Below are positions 8,896-16,494 of a stretch of DNA of 64,000 bases, piece by piece (the stretch's first letter is position 1; each line of letters begins with the position of its first letter). The notes beneath the pieces were generated by a model. That model was not told the DNA's origin. It ran no database searches and was given only the letters and a program-made list of their open reading frames with translations. The stretch covers positions 283,074 through 347,073 of the forward strand of contig CAWEXG010000006.1 in the NCBI GenBank assembly GCA_963812965.1. The letters run 5' to 3'. Both the position numbers and the translations under genes were made by a program. The DNA comes from DASXMT01 sp963812965. Lineage in GTDB: Bacteria; Actinomycetota; Acidimicrobiia; Acidimicrobiales; RAAP-2.

Positions 8896-8919
8896 GTTCG
8901 AACGGCAAGCAGTTCGAAC
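8896..8919. promoter_or_regulatory. Paired GTTCGAAC palindromes, candidate operator
   Basis: Two exact copies of the 8-bp palindrome GTTCGAAC lie at 8896-8903 and 8912-8919, 16 bp apart centre to centre. They are 55-78 bp upstream of the MgtE-like start codon. The spacing is about 1.5 helical turns. An SOS box of the TCGAAC-N4-GTTCGA type needs a 4-bp spacer, and here it is 8 bp, so LexA is not favoured. No regulator is assigned. Confidence 0.35.
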
Positions 8920-9081
8920 GACAGGGAGAGGACATAGCGATGCCCGGTGAATAGGACATGGTCTGGGACCCACTCCCCGAACAAGGACGCCCTCGGTGCA
9001 ACCAGCATCGGGGGCCGCCCATCACAAAGGACCGGTCAGCCGGTGGCCGAGGTCAGTGACGGTGCGTACGGACGGGAAGTT

Positions 9082-9135
9082 GAGGTGTGTATCCCGTTGT
9101 ACTAGGGGGTTCTCCCCGTTTCATGGGTACACCTC
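9082..9135 (-). promoter_or_regulatory. Candidate structured 5' leader RNA of the Mg-transport operon
   Basis: On the minus strand, an arm GAGGTGTACCC (9135-9125) can pair with GGG-A-TACAC-AC-CTC (9095-9082). It encloses a GGGG-AGAA-CCCC hairpin (9117-9106) and purine-rich internal loops. The position is about 240 nt before the start of the MgtE-like gene. It does not match the M-box (ykoK) or yybP-ykoY consensus as I remember them, so it may be an uncharacterised leader or simply chance pairing. Confidence 0.3.
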
Positions 9136-9240
9136 CCTTCATCACGACCCACACGGGCCATTCGTCCGATGAGCACAGTCTACCTCGGTCTGCCCGGCGT
9201 TACCCGTGCCCGCTCACTCACTACCCAGCGACTGTCCACC

Positions 9241-9317
9241 GACTGCTCACCGGCTGCTCACGGACTGCTCACTGACTGCTCACTGACTGCTCACTGACTG
9301 CTCACTGACTGCTCACT
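9241..9317. repeat. 11-bp tandem repeat, 7 copies
   Basis: Seven consecutive copies of an 11-bp unit (gactgctcact). The first two differ by one or two bases and the last five are identical; a partial eighth copy follows. The array ends about 40 bp before the acyl-CoA dehydrogenase start, in its presumed promoter or leader. Because 11 bp is about one helical turn, copy-number change would keep helical phase. Confidence 0.9.
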
Positions 9318-9358
9318 GACTGCACGAACGGTGGCGGGTCAGGCGTACCATCGACCGT

Positions 9359-11182
9359 ATGCTTCCCGACTACGCCGAGCTCACCGAGGCGGTCGGTAAC
9401 GACTGGTACCGTCTCGACCCCAACCTCTCGCTCCTGCTCGACCGGCACCTGCCTGATCCTGACGACCGGTCCTTCGCCGAGGAGCACGTCGCCCGCTACG
9501 GAGACCTGGTGGGACGGACCCTGGCAGCGCGAGCCGAGATCACCGACGCCAACGGTCCGGTGCTCCAGCGGTACGACCGCTGGGGCTACGACGTCGGCGA
9601 GGTGGTCCACCACCCCACCTGGACACAGAACAAGGCAGACCTCGTCCGGGCCGGGTTCGTTGGGCTTCCCTCCCATGCGGGGCGGCCAGTGCCGGCCGTG
9701 GTCACTGCGTCCCTCTCCTATCTGGTCAGCCAAGCCGAGACCGCCGTCTACTGCGGGCTGGGCATGACCGGTGGGGCGGCCGACATCGTGGAGCGTTACG
9801 CACCGACCGGGGTTCGAGACGACCTGCTGGGCAAGCTCACCTCGCTCGATCCGGACAGTGCCTGGGAAGGCGGCATGTTCCTGACCGAGCGCCAAGGGGG
9901 TTCGGATGTCGGCGCCAACACCACCCGAGCCGTTCCCGACGGCGACGAGTGGGTCCTCTCCGGCGACAAGCACTTCTGCTCCAACGTGGACGCCGACGTG
10001 TTCATCGTGCTGGCCCGGCCCGAGGGAGCGCCGGGCGGCAGCCGGGGACTGGCCACCTACATCGTGCCGAGCCGCCTCCCTGACGGGTCGCCAAACGGGT
10101 TCGTCATCAAGCGACTGAAGCCGAAGCTGGGCACCGTGGGCGTGCCCACCGGGGAAGTCACCCTGAACGGGGCCCGAGCGTGGCTGGCGGGAAGCGGCGG
10201 TGCCGGCAGCACGGGCGGGGGCAACAGCACTGGCGAGGGCGGCAGCACGGGCAGTACCGGCGGCTCGGACACGGCGGCACCCGATGCCGCCCGAGACGGG
10301 CGTGGCATCAACCGCATGATGGAGATGGTCAACGGGAGTCGCTTCGGCGTGTCGCTCATGGGGCTGGGTATCCATCGCCGCTCGTTTCTCGAGGCAGCCA
10401 TCTACGCCGCCCATCGGGAGCAGTGGGGGAACCGGATCGACAGCTATCCGCTGGTGCGTGAGACGCTGGTCGATCTCCTCGTCGACCTGGAGGCGGGGAT
10501 GGCCATCAGCTACGAGTGCGCCTCGTCCAGTCGCACCGCACTCGACCCGAAGGAGGGGCAGCTGCTGCGCCGGATCCTCGTCCCACTGGCCAAGATGCGC
10601 TGCACCCGGGTGGCGTTGTGGGCGGCCAGCACTGCCTTGGAGGTCTTCGGCGGTAACGGGTACATGGAGGACTGGCCCATGGCCCGCCAGCTGCGTGACG
10701 CCCAGTGCCACACCATCTGGGAGGGGACCGAGAACATCTTGTGCATCGACGTGCGCCGGGCCATCCGGGGCGAGCATGCCGACGAGGCGCTGTTCTCCCG
10801 GGTGGAACGGGCGTTGGAGCACGGAGCGCCCCACAAGGTACTGGCCTCGACCGTGGACGGTGTGGCTGCAGCGTTGGCCGATGCCCGTGAGGCGGTGGTC
10901 GTGCTCGCCGCAGCAGACGACGACCTGGCCCTGCTCCACTCCCGGCGGTTCGCCGAGCTCCTGGCCGACACGGCCGAGGGCGCGCTCCTGATCGAGGAGG
11001 CAGCGTGGAGCCTCGAACGGGACGGTGACGCTCGCAAGGTGGCGGTCGCCCGGCGATTCTGCAACCGGAAGCTGATGAGTACCCCGCTCCGCGGGATCGG
11101 TGACACCGACCGCACCGTCCTCGACCAGTTCGAACCGCTGGTCCGTTACGGATACATCGAGGCAGGCGACCTGGCTGTGTGA
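9359..11182 (+). CDS. Acyl-CoA dehydrogenase, AidB-like, with Gly/Ser/Thr-rich insertion
   Basis: A 607-residue flavoprotein. FLTERQGGSDVGAN and GDKHFCSNVDAD are the FAD-binding mid-domain motifs of the AidB/isovaleryl-CoA dehydrogenase-like branch. EVFGGNGYMEDWPMARQLRD and HTIWEGTENI are the C-domain signature; the WEGTE glutamate matches the catalytic base site of the family. The expected reaction is FAD-dependent alpha,beta-oxidation of an acyl-CoA; the substrate is unknown. An unusual linker of about 35 residues at 278-312, rich in G, S and T, interrupts the protein before the C-terminal helical domain. The stop codon lies inside a 16-bp minisatellite. The YbjQ operon converges on it. Confidence 0.85.
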   Translation: MLPDYAELTEAVGNDWYRLDPNLSLLLDRHLPDPDDRSFAEEHVARYGDLVGRTLAARAEITDANGPVLQRYDRWGYDVGEVVHHPTWTQNKADLVRAGFVGLPSHAGRPVPAVVTASLSYLVSQAETAVYCGLGMTGGAADIVERYAPTGVRDDLLGKLTSLDPDSAWEGGMFLTERQGGSDVGANTTRAVPDGDEWVLSGDKHFCSNVDADVFIVLARPEGAPGGSRGLATYIVPSRLPDGSPNGFVIKRLKPKLGTVGVPTGEVTLNGARAWLAGSGGAGSTGGGNSTGEGGSTGSTGGSDTAAPDAARDGRGINRMMEMVNGSRFGVSLMGLGIHRRSFLEAAIYAAHREQWGNRIDSYPLVRETLVDLLVDLEAGMAISYECASSSRTALDPKEGQLLRRILVPLAKMRCTRVALWAASTALEVFGGNGYMEDWPMARQLRDAQCHTIWEGTENILCIDVRRAIRGEHADEALFSRVERALEHGAPHKVLASTVDGVAAALADAREAVVVLAAADDDLALLHSRRFAELLADTAEGALLIEEAAWSLERDGDARKVAVARRFCNRKLMSTPLRGIGDTDRTVLDQFEPLVRYGYIEAGDLAV

Positions 11183-11332
11183 GCTACCGGCTGTGTGAGC
11201 TGCAGGCTGTGTGAGCTACCGGCTGTGTGAGCTACCGGCTGTGTGAGCTACCGGCTGTGCGAACTACCGCCTGTGCGAACTACCGCCTGTGCGAACTACC
11301 GCCTGTGCGAACTACCGCCTGTGCGAACTACC
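11173..11332. repeat. 16-bp minisatellite, 10 copies, overlapping two convergent stop codons
   Basis: Ten uninterrupted 16-bp units. The first five read ggctgtgtgagctacc, one with two changes; the last five read g(c/g)ctgtgcgaactacc. The acyl-CoA dehydrogenase stop (11180-11182) is in unit 1 and the stop of the convergent YbjQ gene (11312-11314) is in unit 9. Two homogenised sub-blocks suggest repeated local expansion. Confidence 0.95.
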
Positions 11333-11794
11333 GCCGTGGAGCTTCCGAGGGTCGGTGTCCACGGTCAGATCGTCGAGGGGCACGACCAGGTCCGGTCGCA
11401 GGTTCCGATGCTCGTCGGCGACCAGTCGCACCGCCGTGCCGATGGCCAGGAACTCGATGATGTGGCTCCCCCACACGTGGGTCTCCTCATGGATCTGGAC
11501 ACCGACGATCCCGTCGGCACCCAGTCGCTGAGCTTCGCCTTGCATCCGCGCCATGGCCAACTCGCGGGAGTCGTAGAGAGCCTCGGTGATGAGGTTCAAC
11601 TCGACGTTGGTGTTCTGTGTCTTCAGCCAGTCACCGAACTGGCGGCGAGCCACGTGGTAGACGCAGACGCCCATCACCATGCCAACGGGTAGGTAACCGG
11701 CTCGATCGAGCAGCGCGAAGTCCCGACCGCTGAGGTCGCTGGTGAACACGTCGTGGCCCCGAGCCGACCCGCCGTCAGAGGAGTGGGAGCGCAC
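11312..11794 (-). CDS. YbjQ family (UPF0145) protein, last gene of a four-gene YbjQ operon
   Basis: About 160 residues with one YbjQ domain: VFTSDLSGRDFALLDRAGY, PVGMVMGVCVYHV, EALYDSRELAMARMQGEAQRLGADGIVGV and HIIEFLAIGTAV. The family is a small alpha/beta fold of unknown function, sometimes called putative heavy-metal-binding; no clear metal ligands are visible. The GTG at 11794 is chosen because it overlaps the previous gene by 20 bp and precedes the conserved domain. A longer frame to 11896 would overlap the upstream gene by over 100 bp. The last residues and the stop fall in the 16-bp minisatellite. Confidence 0.75.
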   Translation of the reverse strand: MRSHSSDGGSARGHDVFTSDLSGRDFALLDRAGYLPVGMVMGVCVYHVARRQFGDWLKTQNTNVELNLITEALYDSRELAMARMQGEAQRLGADGIVGVQIHEETHVWGSHIIEFLAIGTAVRLVADEHRNLRPDLVVPLDDLTVDTDPRKLHGGSSHRR

Positions 11795-12275
11795 TCGTCG
11801 CCCGCACTGCCGTGCCAACGGCGTTGAACCGGTAGTCCCTACCCTTGCCCTCGGCCCCTTCGAACTCCAGATGCACACCGACCACGCCATCGGCATGGTG
11901 GGCAGCCGCTTCGGCCCGGAGCCGGACCATGGCGATGGTCCGAGCCTCGTGAAGGGCGTTAGACAGATCTTGGAGCTCGCGGTTCTCGCTCATCGCCACG
12001 CCATAGCGCCCCCAGTACGGCGGCCGATAGATGGCCGCTCCCGACACCAGGCCGAGGGGCTCCCAACCGGTTCCCTCGACCAGGATCGACTCGTCCACGC
12101 TGAAGTCGGTGGACACAGCGCGACGGTGCGGGTGGGACGGCTTCGATCCGCCACGGTGGCCGTCATCGATCGGCCTACGCAAGGCGTCGAGCGCCTGATC
12201 TGCGATGTGGCGCTCGGGAGACCCGGACGGACCCGATGGGCCGGACGAACCCGACGGGCCGGATGGGCCGGTCAC
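11775..12275 (-). CDS. YbjQ family (UPF0145) protein, single domain
   Basis: A 166-residue protein. It has a proline/serine/glycine-rich N-terminus (GPSGPSG repeats from a 12-bp DNA repeat) and a basic, histidine-containing segment. One divergent YbjQ domain follows: VSTDFSVDESILVEGTGWEPLGLVSGAAIY, ALHEARTIAMVRLRAEA, HADGVVGV and FNAVGTAVRA. The ATG overlaps the stop of the upstream two-domain gene by 4 bp (ATGA), so translation is probably coupled. Function is unknown. Conservation of the domain boundaries and of the coupled order argues that it is a working member of the cluster. Confidence 0.75.
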   Translation of the reverse strand: MTGPSGPSGSSGPSGPSGSPERHIADQALDALRRPIDDGHRGGSKPSHPHRRAVSTDFSVDESILVEGTGWEPLGLVSGAAIYRPPYWGRYGVAMSENRELQDLSNALHEARTIAMVRLRAEAAAHHADGVVGVHLEFEGAEGKGRDYRFNAVGTAVRATSALPLL

Positions 12276-13307
12276 CGGGCCACCACGTCCGCCAACCCGA
12301 CGGTGACCCTGGCCGGCTGAGGATCGTCCAGGCGACGGAAACGACGCACGGCGGTGCCGAGCATGACGTTCTCCACCAACATGGAGTCCCCCATACTGGT
12401 GTGGAACTGGGCAGCGGCGTCCACACCGACCACCCGCTCTCCATAGCCAGTGGCGTGGGTCTCCAACCGGTCGACGGCAAATCGACGGCAGTGTTGGATG
12501 GCGTCCGACCGTTGGGTGAACTCTCCTGCCGAGTACTGGCCGAATGGGCTCGCCCCACCCATCTGCCCGTCACCGGTCACACAGCCGCCGTACGACCGGA
12601 TGGCACCCACCCCGATGACCAGCCCTCCGGGCACCCATCCGGTGTCGAGCAGCTTGGCGAACTGCTGACCGGAGAGATGTGAGGTGAACGGCTCGGGCAG
12701 CGGAGCGGCCCCGAGGCGACGGATCGCCGTGCCCACCATGCGGATCTCGATCACCGGGTACGACGAGGTGATGGGGAGCCGACGAGACTCGTAACGCACT
12801 CCCACCACCCCATGAGCTCCGAGGACCTTGGCCTCCTCTCGGAGTCGGTCGATGGCAATCGTGTACGCCTCGATAAGACCCGACTCGTACCAACCATCTT
12901 CGAAGTTGTACCCGGGCATATGACCGAACGCTGCGTGCTGGCAGATGTAGGTGCGTTGGTAGCCACCGGCCCAACTCGGCGTCATGAACGCCGGGTTGGT
13001 CATCTGGCTACCCAGGAAGGAGCCCCGGTACCGCGCCGACCTGCATCTGGGGGCCGTAGCCCTGCAGACCGAACTGGTAGACGGTCATCCCCACCACCAT
13101 GCCGGCGGCCGTGAAGCCGCAACGCTCCACGGCGGAGAGCTCAGCCACCGAGAGGTCGCTGGTCCAGGTGCCCCCGACCGCTGCCCCTTCGGCCAGGCGG
13201 GACTGGGCGGCCTCCGGCAGATCGCCGTCGGCTACTCCGGGCGGCGGCGTTCCGGCTCCTGGCGTTCCAGCCCCTGACGCTCCAGCTCCGGGCGGCGGCC
13301 AGCTCAT
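12272..13307 (-). pseudogene. Two-domain YbjQ protein, frameshifted near 13010
   Basis: Two frames together give a tandem YbjQ protein. The first (13307 to 13008) holds a PGAG-rich leader and the first half of domain 1 (WTSDLSVAELSAVERCGF, GMVVGMTVYQF), then stops. The second (from before 13003 to 12272) holds the rest of domain 1 (YTIAIDRLREEAKVLGAHGVVGV) and all of domain 2 (FTSHLSGQQFAKLLDTGW to VMLGTAVRRF). An ATGA overlap with the upstream gene at 13304-13307 and another with the downstream gene at 12272-12275 show that this is one gene with a single-base slip near 13008-13030. The slip may be a mutation or a base-calling error. An ATG at 13003 could start a shortened product. Confidence 0.75.
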
Positions 13308-14124
13308 GTGTCCAGGGTGACGATCATCTGGGGCTGGGCGATCACGTGGTCGGAGCGCAAGGGTCGCACGGCGGTGCCGATGGCCAGGAACTCGATGACG
13401 TGGCTTCCCCAGAAGTGCGACTTCTCCACCAACTGCACCCCGACGATGCCTTCGGCGCCGAGGGCGCGGGCCTCCTCCTGCATGCGGCTCATGGCCAGCT
13501 CCCGGGCTTCGTACATGGCCTGGGTGAAGTGCGGAAGCTCGGCGTTGCGCATGGAGGTCTGCATCACTGCCCCGACCCCGCGGTAGCCCACGTGGTAGAC
13601 GCAGGTGCCCAGGACCAGACCGAGCGGGGCGTAGCCCGACTGCACCAGGGTCCAGAAGTCCTGCCCGCTCAGATCGCTGGTGAACGGCTTCCCGGCGTTG
13701 GTCTTCCAGGTGGTGCCGGTGTCGTCGGCCGAGACGGCGGTGCCGATGGCGATGAACTCAGCAGAGTGCTTGCCCCAGTCGTAGAAGTTGACGTCGAGCC
13801 GGACTCCCACCACGCCGTCGGCGCCGAGCACGTCGGCCTCGGTCTCCATCCGAGCCATGGCCAGCTCCCGGGCCGTGTACATCGCCTGGGTCAACGCTCC
13901 CAGCTCCTGGTTCTTCCGCAGGCCGCGCCGCTGAAAGCCGATGTGGTAGATCGAGCTGCCGAACACCAGACCCGCGGGTGGAAGCCGGCCTCTTTGACCA
14001 AGAGGAATTCGTTGACCGACAGGTCGCTGGTGAACAGCCCCCGCCCTCCGGCACTGTCGTCCGACTCCTGGAGCCGGCGCAGCGCATCCGGTGGCAGGCC
14101 TGCGGTCGGGTCGATCGCCGTCAC
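13304..14124 (-). pseudogene. Two-domain YbjQ protein, frameshifted near 13972
   Basis: Starts at GTG 14124 with a good GAGGGAG ribosome site 9 bp upstream. Domain 1 opens as FTSDLSVNEFLLVKEAGFHP and then shifts frame in a ccgcggg run near 13970. The continuation in the other frame is GLVFGSSIYHIGFQ, then TARELAMARMETEADVLGADGVVGV and FIAIGTAVS. Domain 2 is complete: FTSDLSGQDFWTLVQSGY, GLVLGTCVYHVGY, YEARELAMSRMQEEARALGAEGIVGV and VIEFLAIGTAV. One added G in the run would restore a single frame of about 273 residues. It overlaps the next gene by 4 bp. Function is unknown. Confidence 0.75.
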
Positions 14125-14137
14125 TGGTCGTTCTCCC

Positions 14138-14560
14138 TCATGTCAGCAGGTTCTCCAGAGCGGCTCGAGTTGCCGCACTGCGTTTCGCTTCGTCGCTCAG
14201 GCAGGCCACCAGCGTCGTGGTCCATGTGGCCACGTCCACCTCAGTGTCGCTGATGACGATACCCCGCACCATGCGACGCACATGGCACGACAGACCGCTC
14301 TTCTCTCGCTTGACCTCTAAGCGGGGACCCACCGGATCGAAGTCGACAGCGATGCGCTCTACGGGTCGATCCTTGTGGAACCGAGTCTTCGAGCGCTCGA
14401 TCTCGATCCTGTCTCCCAGGATGTCAGCGAGCTTCCCTCCCAGCACCTCGAAGAACATGTCGACGTCAGAGGTGTCGGCACGAAGCGACGCAGCCAGAAG
14501 ATCGAGGTCGAGTGGTTGCAGGGCACCGGCGCCATCGTCTCCATCAGGTACCACGGTCAT
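14138..14560 (-). CDS. Hypothetical protein heading the YbjQ operon
   Basis: About 140 residues, cytosolic, with no membrane segment or signal peptide. A conserved-looking core reads MFFEVLGGKLADILGDRIEIER, then FDPVGPRLEVKREKSGLSCHVRRMVRGIVI, then a helical C-terminus. I do not recognise a characterised family. It lies 13 bp upstream of the first YbjQ gene on the same strand, so it is probably the first gene of that operon. The ATG at 14560 is preferred; a GTG two codons earlier is possible. No catalytic motif is visible. Confidence 0.65.
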   Translation of the reverse strand: MTVVPDGDDGAGALQPLDLDLLAASLRADTSDVDMFFEVLGGKLADILGDRIEIERSKTRFHKDRPVERIAVDFDPVGPRLEVKREKSGLSCHVRRMVRGIVISDTEVDVATWTTTLVACLSDEAKRSAATRAALENLLT

Positions 14561-14672
14561 CCACACCGATGGTAGGCGACTGTATGGGCAGCCGTGCAGT
14601 CGGCTGCACAGCCGACAACGCGGTCGACAACGCGGCTAGCAATACAGCGAGAGCCCGTCCTCAGAGCCCAGA

Positions 14673-15032
14673 TCAGAAGCTGGGAACGTACCCGCCCCGG
14701 CCCATGGCCTCGCTCTCGAACGGATCGACCGACTCGTCGACGCCGCCCCGGACCTCGGTCACCCAGTCCAGCCGGTCATGAAGGATGCGCTCCACGCCAC
14801 CCTGGAGGGTGGACGCGCTGATGGCGCACGAGCTGCACGACCCTTGGAGCTGAACCTCCACGATGCCGGCCTCGACATCGGCGTGCAGCAGGGCCAGATC
14901 GCCTCCGTCGGCCTGGACAGCCGGCCGCATGAGCTCGATGATGGCGGTGAGCTGCCGGAGCCGCTCAGCGCGTTCGTCGTCGGTCAACACCTGTCCCTCG
15001 GTTTCGTCGGTCGCCTGTTCTTCGGTTGGCAC
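14673..15032 (-). CDS. NifU C-terminal-domain (Nfu-type) Fe-S cluster scaffold/carrier
   Basis: A 119-residue protein. An acidic N-terminal tail leads into the Nfu domain: IIELMRPAVQADGGDLALLH, IVEVQLQGSCSSCAISASTL (CxxC at Cys66/Cys69), ERILHDRLDWVTEV. Nfu proteins carry a [4Fe-4S] cluster bridged between two monomers through the CxxC pair and pass it to apo-enzymes. The start is GTG 15032, because AGGAGG lies 5 bp before it; a longer frame to 15089 has no such site. A region of about 330 bp without a gene separates it from the divergent oxidoreductase gene. Confidence 0.9.
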   Translation of the reverse strand: MPTEEQATDETEGQVLTDDERAERLRQLTAIIELMRPAVQADGGDLALLHADVEAGIVEVQLQGSCSSCAISASTLQGGVERILHDRLDWVTEVRGGVDESVDPFESEAMGRGGYVPSF

Positions 15033-15365
15033 AGGGCCCTCCTGACTAGATGGCTCCGCCTGGACCGGCGGTACCAGCCCACAGCCCATGGCCTCCCCGA
15101 TCTACCGGGACCGGCGACGGTGCTCCCCTCCATTCTGCCGTGCCCACGGTCATCGCCGAACGCGCCGTGGCCAGGGCCTTGGCCAGCGCCATGCCCGACA
15201 CCCGGCCAGCGCCATCACCCCGGCCAGGGCCAGCCACGGCCAGGCTGCCAACACCCGGCCGGAGCCGAGGTCGACACCCGGCCAGCGGAGGGCCTCGGTT
15301 ACCCAAAAGTAAGAGCAGGAAACCCGCACATCGCACGATGCGGCAAGGTCCGGTTACCATGGTGT
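15033..15365. other. Gene-free divergent region between the nfu-like and luciferase-like genes
   Basis: Open frames cross this 333-bp stretch but none shows protein-like conservation. It holds irregular repeats of ggccagcgccat/ccggccag type between about 15170 and 15290. No promoter motif is clear enough to call. Confidence 0.6.
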
Positions 15366-16462
15366 GTGCCCACGGTACGACCAGCCACCCCACTCGGGCC
15401 GGTCGGACTCATCCTCCCGACCTTTCCCCAAGCCATATCTCCAGCGTGGTCTGCGACTTCTTCCAGTGGCACCGCCACAGGCGCTGGTGACGCGGCCATC
15501 GACCCGATCACCGAGCTCGCCACACTGTGCCGGCGAGCAGAAGATCTCGGCGCCGATGCCCTCTGGGCCACCGACCACCTCTTCTGGCACACCCCCGTGC
15601 TCGAATGCATGACAGCGCTCACCGTGGCCGCCACCGCTACGACACGAGCCATTCTGGGCACCTGCGTCGTCCAGCTCCCCTTGCGCCAGGCACCGGCGGT
15701 GGCCAAGCAGGCAGCGTCACTGCAGCTGTTGACCCGAGGCCGCGTCGTCTTGGGCGTCGGCGTGGGAAGTCATCCCGGTGAATACCAAGTGTCGGGGATC
15801 GAGTACGCCACGAGAGGTCGTCAGCTGGACAGAGGGATCGCCGAGCTCCGCCGATCATGGGCGTCCGGTGAGGGTAAAACCGCCGGCAACCTCTCGGCCG
15901 GAGCCGGTGAGACCGGAGCTGGTGAGACCGGAGCCGGTGAGACCGGAGCCGATGAGACCGAGCCGGAGACCGATCGAGAGCCGCAGCCGATAAGACCGCA
16001 GCCGATGCAGCAGCCCGCTACCTCCAGCTTCCGGCGCCCGCCCCCATCCCGATCTGGGTGGGTGGCTCCTCCGAAGTGGCGCTCCGCCGAGCGGCGGCAC
16101 TGGCCGACGGCTGGATGCCGATGTTCCTCACCGAACAGGAGTACGCCGCCGCCCTGGACCGGCTGGCCAAGGAGATCGACCGGGCCGGGCGCCCGGCCGG
16201 CGCGGTGACACCGACGATCGTCCTGTTCGTCTCCATCGACGACGACAGGAACGAGGCTCTTCGACGGGGCACGGCGTGGATGTCCTCGCTGTACGGGATC
16301 CCGGCCAAGGCGTTCGCTCGTCACCTGATCACCGGGAACGCCGAGTCGGTGGCCAACACCGTCACCTCCTACCGGGACGCCGGCGCCGAGCACGTCGCCG
16401 TCTACATCACCGCCGATGAGCCGCTGGTGCAGTTCGACCGCCTCATGGCCGCCCTCCGATAG
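15366..16462 (+). pseudogene. LLM-class (luciferase-like, probably F420-dependent) oxidoreductase, frameshifted in a 15-bp repeat region
   Basis: The first frame (GTG 15366 onward) gives GLILPTFPQ, CRRAEDLGADALWATDHLFWH, MTALTVAATATTRAILGTCVVQLPLRQ and LQLLTRGRVVLGVGVGSHPGEY, all typical of TIM-barrel LLM oxidoreductases. The second frame (to 16462) gives YLQLPAPAPIPIWVGGSSEVALRRAA, ADGWMPMFLTEQEY and a normal C-terminus. The switch must occur between about 15953 and 16040, just after four 15-bp repeats encoding GAGET. Such repeats are absent from normal family members. The likely cofactor is F420 or FMN and the substrate is unknown. The frameshift may be real, repeat-driven, or a sequencing indel. 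Confidence 0.75.
15901..15960 (+). repeat. 15-bp tandem repeat inside the LLM oxidoreductase gene, 4 copies
   Basis: Four copies of gagccggtgagaccg with single-base differences. They form an insertion of about 20 residues in the coding frame, and the frameshift of this gene lies within about 80 bp downstream. Confidence 0.9.
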
Positions 16463-16494
16463 CAACGACAGAGAGAACGACAGTAAGGACGTCA

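Larger units (their letters stand above)
8842..9358. other. Gene-free 517-bp divergent region between MgtE-like and acyl-CoA dehydrogenase genes
   Basis: No convincing gene is present. The region holds a 12-bp palindrome (agcatcgatgct, 8868-8879), two GTTCGAAC palindromes (8896-8919), a candidate structured leader on the minus strand (9082-9135) and an 11-bp tandem repeat (9241-9317). The minus-strand leader of the transporter operon could therefore be about 290 nt long. Confidence 0.7.

Noticed and set aside
8896..8919. LexA/SOS box
   Set aside because: The half-sites are separated by 8 bp rather than 4 bp and the downstream genes are not DNA-damage genes.
8842..9150. M-box (ykoK) Mg2+ riboswitch
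   Set aside because: Expected here from the gene content, but the conserved core segments of the M-box could not be found; only a generic fold remains.
11173..11332. Regularly spaced repeats that might be a CRISPR array
   Set aside because: The 16-bp units are directly adjacent with no spacers, and no cas genes are present.
13003..13010. Programmed ribosomal frameshift in the YbjQ gene
   Set aside because: No slippery heptamer or downstream pseudoknot was evident, and similar slips in unrelated genes of the window favour mutation or sequencing error.
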